Below are positions 42,780 through 53,388 of a stretch of 64,000 nt of DNA, piece after piece (within the stretch, counting starts at the first letter, position 1; each line of letters opens with the position of its first letter). This stretch comes from an uncultured Candidatus Thioglobus sp. (GTDB lineage: Bacteria > Pseudomonadota > Gammaproteobacteria > PS1 > Pseudothioglobaceae): assembly GCA_905182815.1 (NCBI GenBank), contig CAJJCX010000002.1:19567-83566 (forward strand), read 5' to 3'. Under the pieces are notes generated by a model. It had not been told where the DNA came from. It saw nothing but the letters and a program-made list of their open reading frames with translations, and searched no databases. The position numbers and the translations under genes are program-made.

Positions 42780-42973
42780 TCTTTCTCCTCAATCCAGTTC
42801 ATTTGAATGGCTTCAAGAACCCTTTCACCACACTTACTTTGTCCTTCTTCAAAATCCTCAAGATCCATAACAAGCTGACGTAAATCAACAAAATTAATAG
42901 TTTTGGGATCAATATTAGGAGAGGTTTCTTCCAATGAAATAGCTATTTCAAGTGAGTCAGTCCAGCAAAGCAT
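42776..42973 (-). CDS. iscX: Iron-sulfur assembly protein IscX
   Basis: A 65-residue acidic protein of the IscX/YfhJ family: WTDSLEIAISLEE near the N-terminus, the NIDPKTINFVDLRQLV core and LVMDLEDFEE, then a conserved ILEAI-like end (RVLEAIQMNWIEE). It binds IscS and iron and modulates cluster assembly. It is normally at the end of the isc operon; here it precedes tolB, overlapping by 4 bases, with no other isc genes nearby. Confidence 0.92.
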   Translation of the reverse strand: MLCWTDSLEIAISLEETSPNIDPKTINFVDLRQLVMDLEDFEEGQSKCGERVLEAIQMNWIEEKE

Positions 42974-43050
42974 TATGTAATAGCATTAATAATTAATAAA
43001 GGTGTAATTTTAATCAATTCAATTGCTGACTTTGTACATTTTAATAAATA

Positions 43051-45155
43051 TTAAACTCTTTCAGCAGAAACAAGATGTGGGAGCTTGTTAAGTTGCTCCA
43101 ATACGTCATTTAGTTGAATGATGTTTTTAATTATAACAACAATGTGAAATAGCCTTGTAGAGTGTTGGCTTTCTTGCTGTTCAATATTTTCAATATTAAC
43201 ACCTAAGTTTGCTATGGTGTTTGCAATAGCTGCCAAACGACCACTTCTATTTTCAACTATAGCGCTTATTGCAACTTCAAAGACTTCATCTTCATCTGAG
43301 TTCCATTCAATTTCCATCCATTGTGCATTTTTTTCTTTAATATGCTCTAGATTTGAACAGATTGAGCGGTGCATAACCAGGCCTTTTTGTGTTGTTAAAA
43401 CGCCTGTAACTTCATCTCCAGGGATGGGGTAGCAACAATGAGCAAAGTTTATTGCCATTCCTTTTGTTTTATTTATAGAAATTGTATTAATTGTTTCGTT
43501 GTTAATATCCTGGAGGAGTTTATTAATAACTACAGCTACAAATATTTCAGACAATCCTACTTTTATATATAAGTCTTGAAAATCAAAACAATTGAGCTCC
43601 TTCAGGCATTTATCCCATTTATCTTTTGGTACATCATTAATTTTAATTTTTTGATAATTAAGCGCATCAGAAATCAAAAGTTTTCCAAGTTTTGCTAATT
43701 CAGTTTTTGAGTTATCTTTAAGATTTGCCTTTATTGCAGTTTTGGCTTTTGAAGTTACAACAAAATCTAGCCAGCTTGGCTTAGGCTTAACAAACCGACT
43801 AGTAATTATTTCCACTGTTTGACCAGATTTAAGCTTGGTTGAAAGCTCTGCTTCCGTTCCATTAATAGTAGCTTTTTGAGATCTTTTTCCAATATTTGTA
43901 TGAACAGCGTATGCAAAATCAAGTACTGTTGCTCTAAGAGGCAGCTGAATTATCTTGCCAGCTGGAGTAAACACAAATACCTCATCAAAAAATAAATCGG
44001 CTTTTGTGTTCTCTAGGAAGTCAGCTGAAGTGTCAGTATTTTGCTGAATATCTAGTAAAGATCCAATCCAGTTTCTAGCTAATTTATCAGTTGGCTTACC
44101 AGTGTTTTTATAGTGCCAGTGAGCGGCAATCCCATACTCAGATATGAATTCCATTTCTTGAGACCTGATTTGAACTTCAATGAACATTTTTCTAGGACCA
44201 AGCACAACTGTATGAATAGACTGATAACCATTTGGTTTTGGAGCTGAAATATAATCCTTAAATTTAAGCGGAATAGGTTTATAAAGACTATGTATATGGC
44301 CTAATGCCTGATAACAAGTATTTGTATTTTCAACAACAATTCTAAAGGCATGCATATCAAGAACCTCTGAAAATTTTCTTGATTTAAATTTCATTTTATT
44401 GTAAACGCTTGAAGGCTGTTTTTGACGCCCTTCTATAGTTGCGCTAATGCCTTCAAACTTTAGCCTATTTTCAATTTCAGTTTTAATTAGATTTATTGTT
44501 TTCTTTTGATTCCCATATTGCTTACTAATCTTCTTTTTAATTATTAAGTGTTTTCTTGGGTGTAGCGTTTTAAAACATAAATCATCTAGCTCTACTCTTA
44601 TGCTATGAAGTCCAAGCCGCCTTGCAATTGGAGCATGAAGCTCAAAAGTTTCTTTTGCTTTTTGTATTTTTTTTTCGTCACTCATTGAATCCAATGTGCG
44701 CATATTATGAAGTCTGTCAGCTAATTTAATGACCATAACCCGCATATCTTTAGACATAGCCAATATTAGTTTTTGAAAGTTTTCAGCTTGTTTTTGTGAG
44801 CTTGAAGTGAATTCTAAGCTAGTCAGCTTTGATACTCCTTCAACAATATGAGCTACTTGCTCTCCAAATTGCACTTGAACATCTTCTTTAGTTACTGAAG
44901 TATCTTCGATACAGTCATGAAGAATTGCAGCTACAATACAGTAATAATCAAGTTTTAGTCTGCAAGTATTAAGGCAACAGAAAGTGGATGATGAATATAA
45001 GGCTCACCTGACTTTCTAAATTGACCAGAATGTGCTTTATTAGCGACTTTATATGCAAGTTTTACTAATTCAACCTCTTTATGAGATAAGTAGCTATTTA
45101 AAACTAAGCATAAGTCATCAATTTTAGTATGCTTTTGAAAAAGAGTTGTTGCCAT
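43051..45155 (-). CDS. spoT: Bifunctional (p)ppGpp synthase/hydrolase SpoT (one frameshift)
   Basis: RSH-family stringent-response enzyme. Order: HD hydrolase domain (AHSGQFRKSGEPYIHHPL, then after a shift AAILHDCIEDTSVTKED and IKLADRLHNMRTL), synthetase domain (FRIVVENTNTCYQALGHIH, PKPNGYQSIHTVV), TGS domain (VFTPAGKIIQLPLRATVLDF) and a C-terminal ACT domain. The hydrolase motifs HDxxEDT are kept. The frame shifts near 44,965. Joined length is about 700 residues. It is divergent from bamD. Confidence 0.92.
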
Positions 45156-45227
45156 GAATATATCTAATAATAATTAGTTCATAATTATAAGCACGTTACT
45201 ATTAAGTAGAAGTTCTTTATATAAAGG

Positions 45228-45257
45228 TTTCCAACTAAAAAAGCTCATAAGTATAAT
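45228..45257 (+). promoter_or_regulatory. Possible sigma-70 promoter for bamD
   Basis: A perfect TATAAT (45,252-45,257) has a 4/6 -35 match TTTCCA (45,228-45,233) at 18-base spacing, about 35 bases upstream of the bamD ATG. Found by eye. Confidence 0.4.
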
Positions 45258-45291
45258 TTACGGATTAAATTAAACCTATCTAAATCTCATA

Positions 45292-46059
45292 ATGACTAAG
45301 TCTTTAATTCCTCTATTTCATTCTTTTTTTCTTTGCTGGCTGTTCTCCTTTTGGTGGAGATAAAGATCAAAAAACTTGTCGCGAATGGCCTTTCACCGAA
45401 AGCTTTATATGAGCTAGCTGAAGATAAGGTTAGATGCTGGCTCTATAGATCAAGCGATTGACAATATCAAATTATTCTTGCATTCATATCCAGGCTCTAA
45501 ATATGCCATTCAAGCACGATTAGATATTGCTTATAATTTATATAAACGAAAAAAATACAACGAGCAATAATTGAGTTAAGATAAATTTATTGAAAAATAT
45601 CCTGACCTCTCCATCAACTCCTTATGCCTACTACCTTAAAGGTGTTGTTGCAGAAGATAAATCAAGCTCAATACTTGATAAGTTAGTCACTGATAGCGCT
45701 CAAAGAGATGTTCGATAGTATTCGTGATGCTTATACTTACTTATGTGATTTAATTATACACTTTCCTAATTCAAATACTCAGAAGATGCCAGTAAAAAGC
45801 TTACTAAACTTATGAATACTCTTGCAAGGCATGAGCTTTATGTTGCTATATATTACACAAAATTGGCTCACATATTGCGGCAATAAATCGCTCAAAATTT
45901 ATTATTGAGAATTATCCAAATAGCTCTTCTATTCCTGATGGTCTTGATCTAATGGCATACAATTATGACCAAATAAATGCTACAAAGCTTGCAAGTGACA
46001 TAAGAATAGTTTTATCTTCTAGTTATCCTAATTATTCTAAAAACTATTCAATTGATTAG
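45292..46059 (+). CDS. bamD: Outer-membrane assembly lipoprotein BamD (many frameshifts)
   Basis: Essential TPR lipoprotein of the BAM complex. Reading across frames from ATG 45,292 gives a signal with lipobox FFAGC, then ALYELAEDK, AIDNIKLFLHSYPGSKYAIQ, ARLDIAYNLYKRKKY, FIEKYPDLS, IRDAYTYLCDLIIHFPNS, then a C-terminal stretch of IGSH-AAINRSKFIIENYPNS type, ending at a TAG (46,057-46,059). At least seven single-base shifts break it in about 770 bases. No piece is a long ORF on its own, so the gene is easy to miss. Errors are more likely than real loss of this essential gene. It is divergent from spoT. Confidence 0.75.
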
Positions 46060-46083
46060 CGTCAAAATATAATATCTTTAGTT

Positions 46084-47241
46084 ATGAACTCAACTGAAAG
46101 GCTATTTGCTTTAAAAGTTTCGCTAATTATGTCTGTTCGAATGCTTGGTTTATTCATGCTTTTTCCTGTTATGAGTGTTTATGCAGGTGATTATGAAAGT
46201 TCGACTCCCTTCTTGATTGGAATGGCAATTGGGATTTATGGTCTTACTCAAGCCCTACTCCAAATACCTTTTGGCTATCTTTCTGATCGATTTGGAAGAA
46301 AACCTATCCTAATCATAGGGCTTTTAATTTTTTTGCTAGGAAGTATTGTTGCAGCAAATACCTCTAACATTATATTTGTAGTTATTGGTAGAGCTTTACA
46401 AGGTGGTGGAGCAATATCAGCTGTCTTAATGGCATTTTTAGCTGACTCCATATCTGAGGATAATCGAGCAAAGGCAAATGCCTTTGTTGGCTTTCAAATT
46501 GGTGTGGCATTTATGCTTTCATTAATTATTGGGCCATTAATTACCTCAAGGATTGGGCTTTCAGGGTTATTTTGGGTTATTGGTCTGTTCTCAATTATTG
46601 CTATGCTAATAGTGTTTTCTCTTGAGCAATCCAGACCAATCAATTATTATCGATTATCTTTTGGAGCCTTAAAAGAGACTTTAAGTAGAGAGTTAATTAC
46701 TTTAGATTTTAGTGTATTTTCTTTGCATTTAATTCTTGCAAGCGGTTTTATAGTGATGCCACTTCTTATTATGGAAAACCAAATAGTTAGTATGATTGAT
46801 AACTGGCAGCTTTACCTTCCAGCAGTATTACTTTCGTTTATTGGAATGATTCCTCTAATAATTATTTCAGAGAAATTTAAAAAAACAAAATATATATTAT
46901 TACTTAGTATTTTTCTACTAATTATTAGTCAAATTATTTTTTATATTTCAAATTTAAATTTTTCAATTTTCCTCATTACTTTAACCATCTTCTTCGTTGC
47001 CTTTAATACTGTTGAGGCAATTTTACCTTCTTTGTTGTCTAAAACTGCGAGCACTTCTAAGAGGGGCCTTGCTATGGGTATTTTTTCAACATCACAGTTT
47101 TTAGGGACGTTTATTGGCGGTGCAATTGGCGGCTTGATTTATGACATTTACGATTTAAATAGTGTATTCTTATTCACCATATTTGTAGCAATTATCTGGT
47201 GGTTTATGGTTCTTTTTTCACCACTTAAAACTAAAACTTAA
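46084..47241 (+). CDS. MFS transporter, YajR-like
   Basis: Inner-membrane protein of 385 residues with about 12 helices. The MFS signature after helix 2 is [16 protein letters not shown], and the N-terminus [18 protein letters not shown] is typical of the YajR group that often precedes ssb in gammaproteobacteria. The function is presumed efflux; substrate unknown. Unlike YajR of E. coli it ends soon after the last helix and lacks the C-terminal YAM domain. ssb follows 17 bases later. Confidence 0.9.
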   Translation: MNSTERLFALKVSLIMSVRMLGLFMLFPVMSVYAGDYESSTPFLIGMAIGIYGLTQALLQIPFGYLSDRFGRKPILIIGLLIFLLGSIVAANTSNIIFVVIGRALQGGGAISAVLMAFLADSISEDNRAKANAFVGFQIGVAFMLSLIIGPLITSRIGLSGLFWVIGLFSIIAMLIVFSLEQSRPINYYRLSFGALKETLSRELITLDFSVFSLHLILASGFIVMPLLIMENQIVSMIDNWQLYLPAVLLSFIGMIPLIIISEKFKKTKYILLLSIFLLIISQIIFYISNLNFSIFLITLTIFFVAFNTVEAILPSLLSKTASTSKRGLAMGIFSTSQFLGTFIGGAIGGLIYDIYDLNSVFLFTIFVAIIWWFMVLFSPLKTKT

Positions 47242-47258
47242 CAGGAGTAAATATTAGC

Positions 47259-47729
47259 ATGGCCGGAATAAATAAAGTAATATTGGTTGGTAATCTAGGC
47301 GCAAAACCTGAGATTAAATACGCTTCAAATGGAAACGCAATAAGTAATTTATCAGTTGCAACTAGTGAGTCTTGGACTGATAAAAATACTGGCCAAAAAC
47401 AAGAAAGAACTGAATGGCACCGGGTTAGTTTGTTTGGAAAAGTTGCTGAAATAGCTGGCCAGTATTTAGATAAAGGTTCTAAGGTTTATGTTGAGGGCAA
47501 ATTACAAACTAGAAAATGGCAAGATCAAAGTGGACAGGACCGCTATACGACTGAAGTTGTAATAAGTGGATTTAGTGGAACCTTACAGATGCTTGATCGC
47601 CGTGATGACTCCAACTCTCCAATGCAATCACAACCTCAATCAACGCCGCAGCCTGCTCAAAATGCTCAACAAGCACCAAGTATTACTCCGGTTGCTCAAG
47701 ATGAATTTGAGGATGATATTCCTTTTTAG
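47259..47729 (+). CDS. ssb: Single-stranded DNA-binding protein
   Basis: Tetrameric ssDNA-binding protein for replication and repair, 156 residues. N-terminal OB fold ([40 protein letters not shown]), then a flexible Gln/Pro-rich linker and the acidic interaction tip EFEDDIPF. It follows an MFS gene by 17 bases, with AACAGGAG upstream as ribosome-binding site. The convergent acpS stop lies 18 bases on. Confidence 0.97.
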   Translation: MAGINKVILVGNLGAKPEIKYASNGNAISNLSVATSESWTDKNTGQKQERTEWHRVSLFGKVAEIAGQYLDKGSKVYVEGKLQTRKWQDQSGQDRYTTEVVISGFSGTLQMLDRRDDSNSPMQSQPQSTPQPAQNAQQAPSITPVAQDEFEDDIPF

Positions 47730-47747
47730 AGTTGTCCTAAGTTTGTT

Positions 47748-48146
47748 TTAACTTAGATTCTCAGAATCTAATTTTTCAAGGACTACAAAAGCGACTGCAT
47801 TTTGACTTTCATCTGATATGCTCAGGTGCCCTTGCTTAATTCCTTTTTCTAATAAATATAGCCTTAGCTTTTCACTAGGTAAAAAATAAGGCTTTCCATT
47901 TTCATTGTTTCGAATAGTTAGATCTTGAAAGCTAACTACCCTTCCAATTCCTGTGCCTAAAGCCTTTGAAAAAGCCTCTTTTGCAGCAAAACGCTTAGCA
48001 AGAAAGGCGGGACTATCAGCTTTATTTGCAAATAAAGCCTGTTCATGTTCAGTTAATACTCTCTTTATAAAGCCATCACGATTTTTTAATATAATTGTTT
48101 GGACTCTTTCTATGTTTACTATGTCAGTTCCAATTCCATAAATCAT
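47748..48146 (-). CDS. acpS: Holo-ACP synthase
   Basis: Transfers phosphopantetheine from CoA to apo-ACP (acpP is at 3.3 kb). It has 132 residues. Family marks are [15 protein letters not shown] with the metal-binding Asp, and [21 protein letters not shown] with the catalytic Glu. It overlaps pdxJ by 4 bases and is the last gene of the rnc-era-recO-pdxJ-acpS operon. Confidence 0.96.
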   Translation of the reverse strand: MIYGIGTDIVNIERVQTIILKNRDGFIKRVLTEHEQALFANKADSPAFLAKRFAAKEAFSKALGTGIGRVVSFQDLTIRNNENGKPYFLPSEKLRLYLLEKGIKQGHLSISDESQNAVAFVVLEKLDSENLS

Positions 48147-48874
48147 ATAGCTCTCGCTTCTAATAATAAAGCTTTCATTTCAGATGTTGCATTAGCAAGA
48201 CCAACAAATAGTGCTCTTGAAATAATTGAGTGGCCAATATTTAGCTCAACAATTGATTCAATTTTAGCTATAGCAGTAGTATTTAAAAGTGTTAAGCCAT
48301 GCCCTGCATTAACTTGTATTCCAAGACTTACAGCATATTCGCAAGCATCAGATATTCTTTTGAGCTCTAATTCAGACTCGTCTTTAGAGGCTGCATCTGC
48401 ATAGTGACCTGTATGAATCTCAATTATTGGTACGCCGCATTCAGCAGCGGCATCTATTTGTCTTTTGTCTGCATCAATGAAAAGGGATGTTTTAATATTA
48501 TTTGAACTGAGTTGAGTGCAAACCTCTTTCATTCTAACTATTTGTGAAGCAACATCTAGGCCACCTTCTGTTGTAAGTTCCTGTCTCTTTTCGGGCACAA
48601 GGCAGCAGTCTTCAGGCAAAACATTAGAGGCAATTTTGAGCATTTCATCAGTTGCAGCCATCTCTAAATTCATTTTAGTTTTTAGCCTGGACTTTAACTC
48701 AATTACATCATTGTCTTGAATATGGCGCCTATCTTCTCTAAGGTGAAGCGTAATGCTATCAGCGCCAGAATTTTCACAGATAAGCGCTGCATCAATCAAG
48801 CTGGGGTATTTTGTGCCTCTGGCCTGTCTTAATGTAGCTATATGGTCTATATTAACGCCAAGAAAAATACTCAT
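48143..48874 (-). CDS. pdxJ: Pyridoxine 5'-phosphate synthase
   Basis: Condenses DXP with the PdxA product to make pyridoxine phosphate. It has 243 residues. Motifs: [30 protein letters not shown] and the phosphate-binding VNAGHGLTL. It follows recO by 8 bases and overlaps acpS by 4. With pdxA at 20 kb it completes the last two steps of the DXP route. Confidence 0.97.
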   Translation of the reverse strand: MSIFLGVNIDHIATLRQARGTKYPSLIDAALICENSGADSITLHLREDRRHIQDNDVIELKSRLKTKMNLEMAATDEMLKIASNVLPEDCCLVPEKRQELTTEGGLDVASQIVRMKEVCTQLSSNNIKTSLFIDADKRQIDAAAECGVPIIEIHTGHYADAASKDESELELKRISDACEYAVSLGIQVNAGHGLTLLNTTAIAKIESIVELNIGHSIISRALFVGLANATSEMKALLLEARAI

Positions 48875-48882
48875 AATTACGC

Positions 48883-49569
48883 CTAATTAACAAAAAATAA
48901 CTCTTTACTTTTAAGCGGTTTATCACCTAAAAGAGGTTTTAATCTTTTTCGATTCAACTTTTTTAAAGTGTTTAACCCTTCTGAGTCTGGAGTTACTTGA
49001 TTAGGGCTGACAATATTTAATAAAATTCCACCTAAAATTTTACCTTCAGTTTGTGCACTAAAACCCTGATCTTCAATAAAATCATAAAGGCCATTGATTT
49101 TGATTGGGTTGCCCTCAATATCATCATTAAAGTCAAGCCCATATCCTAATTCTTGCAACAGTTGATTTTCAAATATGCGAAGTGCATACTCTTTTTCAGA
49201 GCTAGATTTATGATTCATTTTTTTAATGAAGTCCCAGTACGCGCTAAAAATTTCACTGTATTCATCTCCTTCAGGTAGAAGCCTAATAAGGAGCTCATTG
49301 ACATAGATGGCTAATATCAGGTCATCACCAAGAAGCCTTCGTGGCTCATCTGAAATTTCCCATTGGGAGAGGCTTTTTAGATCACTCTTTCCCTTAAATG
49401 AAATACTTAGGCATTGAAACATTTGAAGTGATGTTTTGCTGCTTCTAGCACCTCTGGCTATTAAGCGCACTCTGCCATGGTTTTTAGTAAAGAAATCGAG
49501 TAACAGAGAGCTTCCTTGGTACATTCTTCTGTGAATCAAAAATGCTGGAGAATTCTCAATCCTAGTCAT
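48883..49569 (-). CDS. recO: DNA repair protein RecO
   Basis: Helps load RecA on SSB-coated gaps in the RecFOR pathway. It has 228 residues. The N-terminal OB fold shows [20 protein letters not shown] and [11 protein letters not shown]; the helical C-terminal domain lacks an obvious zinc knuckle, as in E. coli RecO. It overlaps era by 8 bases. Confidence 0.94.
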   Translation of the reverse strand: MTRIENSPAFLIHRRMYQGSSLLLDFFTKNHGRVRLIARGARSSKTSLQMFQCLSISFKGKSDLKSLSQWEISDEPRRLLGDDLILAIYVNELLIRLLPEGDEYSEIFSAYWDFIKKMNHKSSSEKEYALRIFENQLLQELGYGLDFNDDIEGNPIKINGLYDFIEDQGFSAQTEGKILGGILLNIVSPNQVTPDSEGLNTLKKLNRKRLKPLLGDKPLKSKELFFVN

Positions 49570-50446
49570 AACCTAGAGATGCTAAGGCTCTTTTATCATC
49601 CGACCAGCCTTGTCTAACCTTAACCCACAGCTCTAAGAATACTTTTGCCTCTAAAAAACCCTCAATTGTTATACGTGAATCTTGCCCAATTTTTTTCAAC
49701 ATTTCACCTTTATGACCTATTACAATACTTTTTTGAGAGGCCTTATCAACAAAGATGCGCGCAGCAATTCTATACATTTTGCCATCAAGCTCAAACTTCT
49801 CAATTTCTACTGTAATGTCATATGGAAGCTCATTCGATAAGTTTCTCATTAGTTTCTCACGAATGAACTCGGATACAACAAATTTTTGAGAGCGATCTGT
49901 TATGTAATCATCATCATAAATTGGCTCTTGCTCAGGTAAATATTTAAGAATCAAGCTTCTAAGTTGCTTTGTGTGGGACCGGTCAAATGCAGACAAAGGA
50001 AAGACCTCATTAGCTTGAAATTTTTCACCGAGCATTTCAAGGTAAGGAAGTATCTTATCCACTGAGCTTGATTTATCAATCTTATTCACGCAGATTATGA
50101 CGGGTATATCAACCTTACTTAGGTGCTCTAACACGCGAGCATCCTCTTTTGTCCATTTAAATATTTCAACAAGCCAAATTATCATATCTACATCAGCAAA
50201 GCTTGAACTAGCAGCTTTATTCATATATGAATTGATTGCTTTATTGTTTCCAATATGAATTCCAGGAGTATCTACAAAAACCATCTGATAGTTTTCCTGA
50301 GTATCAATAGCGTTAATTCGGTGTCTAGTTGTTTGAGGACGGTGTGATGTGATTGAAAGCTTTTGCCCAATTAATTCATTAACAAGGGTTGATTTACCCA
50401 CATTTGGTCGCCCTACTACTGCAATGTAGCCTGATTGAAAATTCAT
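49562..50446 (-). CDS. era: GTPase Era
   Basis: Ribosome-associated GTPase needed for 16S rRNA maturation. It has 294 residues. G1 GRPNVGKSTL, G3 DTPG, G4 NKID; then a C-terminal KH domain with IVIGHKGEMLKKIG. It binds near the rRNA region methylated by RsmA (19.5 kb). It overlaps rnc by 4 bases and recO by 8. Confidence 0.97.
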   Translation of the reverse strand: MNFQSGYIAVVGRPNVGKSTLVNELIGQKLSITSHRPQTTRHRINAIDTQENYQMVFVDTPGIHIGNNKAINSYMNKAASSSFADVDMIIWLVEIFKWTKEDARVLEHLSKVDIPVIICVNKIDKSSSVDKILPYLEMLGEKFQANEVFPLSAFDRSHTKQLRSLILKYLPEQEPIYDDDYITDRSQKFVVSEFIREKLMRNLSNELPYDITVEIEKFELDGKMYRIAARIFVDKASQKSIVIGHKGEMLKKIGQDSRITIEGFLEAKVFLELWVKVRQGWSDDKRALASLGYD

Positions 50447-51108
50447 TTATTTAAGATACCTTTTAAAATTGATTCAGCACAGGCCTGTTCTGCTCTTTTA
50501 ATACTTTTTGCACTCTCTTCAACGCCAAGACTATATTCCTTAATAGAGCAGTTGACGTAAAAAATGGCGTTATGATCTTTGCCTTCTGTTTTAATAAGCT
50601 CGTAAACTGGCAAAGCGTATCCTTTTTTTTGCAATAGCTCTTGAAGTTGAGTTTTAAAATCCTTTAATGAATCTTCTGGTCCCGATTCATTTAAAAGGTC
50701 ATTATAGAGTTTTAAAATGATTCCACTAACTGTTGCATAATCAGAATCTAAGAAGATAGCCCCTAAAATAGCTTCAAATGCATCTGCCTGGATTGATTCC
50801 CGTCGAAATCCGCCACTTTTTAACTCTCCTTGACCCAATAACAAGCTTTCAGAAATATTGAGTGTTTTGGCAAGCTTAGCTAAAGTCTGGCCTCTGACAA
50901 GACTAGATCGAAGTCTTGATAGTTGTCCTTCATCAATTAACGGAAAGCGCTGATAAATCTCTAGAGAGATTACACACCCTAAGACGCTGTCACCCAGAAA
51001 TTCCAATCTTTCATTATTTTTTTTACTAACACTTCGATGAGTTAAGGCTTGCTTAAGGAGATTAATGTCTTTAAATTGATAAGAAATATTTTTTTGTAAT
51101 TTTTGCAT
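50443..51108 (-). CDS. rnc: Ribonuclease III
   Basis: Double-strand RNA endonuclease for rRNA processing. It has 221 residues. The catalytic signature is NERLEFLGDSVLG; the second acidic motif lies in DAFEAILGAIFLD; a C-terminal dsRNA-binding domain begins about residue 150 (LKDFKTQLQELLQKKGYALP). It is followed by era (4-base overlap) and preceded by thyA with 3 bases between; the more usual lepB is missing. Confidence 0.97.
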   Translation of the reverse strand: MQKLQKNISYQFKDINLLKQALTHRSVSKKNNERLEFLGDSVLGCVISLEIYQRFPLIDEGQLSRLRSSLVRGQTLAKLAKTLNISESLLLGQGELKSGGFRRESIQADAFEAILGAIFLDSDYATVSGIILKLYNDLLNESGPEDSLKDFKTQLQELLQKKGYALPVYELIKTEGKDHNAIFYVNCSIKEYSLGVEESAKSIKRAEQACAESILKGILNK

Positions 51109-51111
51109 ATG

Positions 51112-51906
51112 CTAGATTGCAACTGGAGCTTTAATTGGATCATCATGTTCATATTCAGAGAGTTCAAAATCTTCATATTTATAGTCAAAAATACTTTCTG
51201 GCTTTCTATGAATTAAGATCTTTGGAAGTTTTTTTGGAGTTCGCTTTAGCTGAGTTTCTACTTGCTCAAAATGATTTGAATAAACGTGGCAGTCTCCACC
51301 ACTCCAAACAAAGTCTCCAACTTCAAGATCACACTGCTGAGCTACTATATGAGTAAGTAATGCATAAGAGGCAATGTTGAAAGGGACTCCTAGAAATATG
51401 TCAGCACTTCGTTGGTAAAGCTGACATGATAGCTTCCCATTCGCCACATAAAACTGAAACAACGCATGGCATGGAGCAAGCGCCATTTTGTCTAACTCTC
51501 CAACATTCCAACTTGAAACAATAATTCGCCTTGAGTCTGAAGAGTTTTTAATGAGATTAATTGCCTCTTTGATTTGATCAATTTCTTTACCTTCAGAGTT
51601 TTTCCATTTTCGCCATTGAGCGCCATATACTGGCCCTAAGTCGCCATTTTCATCTGCCCATTCATTCCAAATATTTACTTTATTTTCTTTTAGATATTTG
51701 ATATTTGTATCACCCTTTAAAAACCATAACAGCTCATGAATGACTGAAGGAACATGCACCCTCTTAGTGGTAACAATTGGAAACCCATCATTTAAATTAA
51801 ATCGCATTTGATGACCAAAAATACTTTTAGTTCCAGTACCAGTCCTGTCAGTTTTGTCAGCGCCAGTATCTCTTACAAGTCTTAAAAAATCTAGATATTG
51901 TTTCAT
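51112..51906 (-). CDS. thyA: Thymidylate synthase
   Basis: Methylates dUMP to dTMP with methylene-tetrahydrofolate. It has 264 residues, the E. coli length. The catalytic Cys lies in [32 protein letters not shown] and a C-terminal KAPVAI are also typical. The start overlaps the lgt stop by 4 bases (ATGA), as in many gammaproteobacteria. Confidence 0.98.
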   Translation of the reverse strand: MKQYLDFLRLVRDTGADKTDRTGTGTKSIFGHQMRFNLNDGFPIVTTKRVHVPSVIHELLWFLKGDTNIKYLKENKVNIWNEWADENGDLGPVYGAQWRKWKNSEGKEIDQIKEAINLIKNSSDSRRIIVSSWNVGELDKMALAPCHALFQFYVANGKLSCQLYQRSADIFLGVPFNIASYALLTHIVAQQCDLEVGDFVWSGGDCHVYSNHFEQVETQLKRTPKKLPKILIHRKPESIFDYKYEDFELSEYEHDDPIKAPVAI

Positions 51907-52693
51907 GTTCTACCTTTTACATAATAGGATTTATAAAATATATACAGGCCAATGAGAATCATCGGGAGGCTCAACGCTTGGCCCATTGTTAGCCACTCAA
52001 AAGCTAAGTAACCAAGATGCGAGTCAGGCACTCTTATAAATTCAATTATAAATCTAAAGGCGCCATAAAAAATCAAAAATAAAGCTGAAGTTGATCTAAT
52101 GGCGGATTTTTTTTGCTAAAAAACCATAAGTATAGACAAACAAGACTAGTCCCTCTAGTAATGCTTCATATAATTGAGTTGGATATCTTTGAGCCCAAAC
52201 GCCGCTTTGGTCAGGCGCATAAACTCCCCATGAGCTCTCTGTTATTTTCCCCCAAAGCTCTCCATTAATGTAGTTTCCTATCCTTCCAAAAGCAAGCCCT
52301 AGTGGTATAAGTGGCGCAATAAAATCGGTCGTTTGAAAAAAAGAAAACTTTGATTTTCTATTAAATAAAATCATTGCAATCAAGAACGCCTAAGAAGCCG
52401 CCATGAAAAGACATTCCACCATTTTGAAAATTAAAAAATGTTAACGGGTTTGCTATAAAAACTGAGAAGTTATAGAAAAGTAAATAACCAAAGCGACCTC
52501 CCAGTACAGCACCTATAGCGCCATAAAAAATTAAATCATCAACATGCCTTACATTCCATTCAGAGTATGATTTAACGCGAGATCTTGCAAGTAAATAGGC
52601 TGCTAAAAATGCCAAAAGATACATGACCCCATACCAGTAAATTTGTACAAATCCTAAGTCTAAAATTACTGGATCAATTACAAAGTATTTCAC
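51903..52693 (-). CDS. lgt: Prolipoprotein diacylglyceryl transferase (two frameshifts)
   Basis: Inner-membrane enzyme that adds diacylglycerol to the lipobox Cys of lipoproteins such as Pal and BamD. The first piece (from 52,693) has [11 protein letters not shown] and [12 protein letters not shown]. After a likely one-base insertion near 52,383 the second has [17 protein letters not shown], the catalytic-region signature. After an 8-A run (near 52,110) the C-terminus [18 protein letters not shown] follows to a TGA that overlaps thyA. Both breaks fit sequence errors in an essential gene. Confidence 0.92.
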
Positions 52694-52827
52694 AGATTAA
52701 ATGAGCGCATAAATGTAACGTTTAAGTTGGTTTAATTTAAGAATTGTAAGCATATTTCATTATGTATTGAATTATAGGCAATGTTGCCGTTTTAGTGTAT
52801 CAAACTGGTCAGTGATAAGCCAAATAA

Positions 52828-53306
52828 CTAGTTAATAAAATTGATCAATCCTTGAGCTTTCTTTTGATAAAGCGGGTGCGCAGGCTGACCTGATTTATTA
52901 ATGTTTAGACACATTGGTTTATTAATAATTTCTAACACCTCCTTATCTCTATTCAGGAAATAACCATCATTACCCCACGCTACAACTGTTAACTCAGCTC
53001 TTTCTGATAGTTTTTTAAAATATGCTATTATTATCTTTCCCTATTGGTAATTTGACTTTTTTAAGTTCCATTGGATAAGGTTGACATATAAGCAAACAAA
53101 TTAACCATGATTAAGCCGCCATACCCCCAATCTTTAGCATAATTCATACATCTTCTTAATGTAGGGTCGTCAATTGTTTCGTCTGCAGTAGAAGGGTTTA
53201 ATCCAATGAATAAAACATAACCTTTTGCTGAATTCCAAGATCTTGTAAGAGAGTATCGGTATTTTCGGCAGTTGAGAATACTAGCACTTTTCTTTATAGT
53301 TCTCAT
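52828..53306 (-). CDS. DUF1643 family protein (frameshifted)
   Basis: The N-terminal piece (53,061-53,306) has the DUF1643 signature GYVLFIGLNPSTADETIDDP, then RRCMNYAKDWGYGGLIMVNL. After shifts near 53,070 and 52,998 the rest is readable: ELKKVKLPIGKDNN, ERAELTVVAWGNDGYF, CLNINKSGQPAHPLY, ending at a stop at 52,828. Joined length is about 159 residues. The family's function is unknown; members are often on mobile DNA. It stands between lgt and the divergent desulfhydrase gene. Confidence 0.8.
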
Positions 53307-53388
53307 TTAATTATAAGTTTATCTATAAAATCATTTTAATGTTCAGAAGTAGCTTAAGAGCTTTACTTTTTTAACTAAGTTTATTTTT

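Noticed and set aside
47737..47756. Short hairpin CTAAGTT/AACTTAG between ssb and acpS
   Set aside because: The stem is only 7 bp, overlaps the acpS end and lacks a T-run, so I did not call a terminator.
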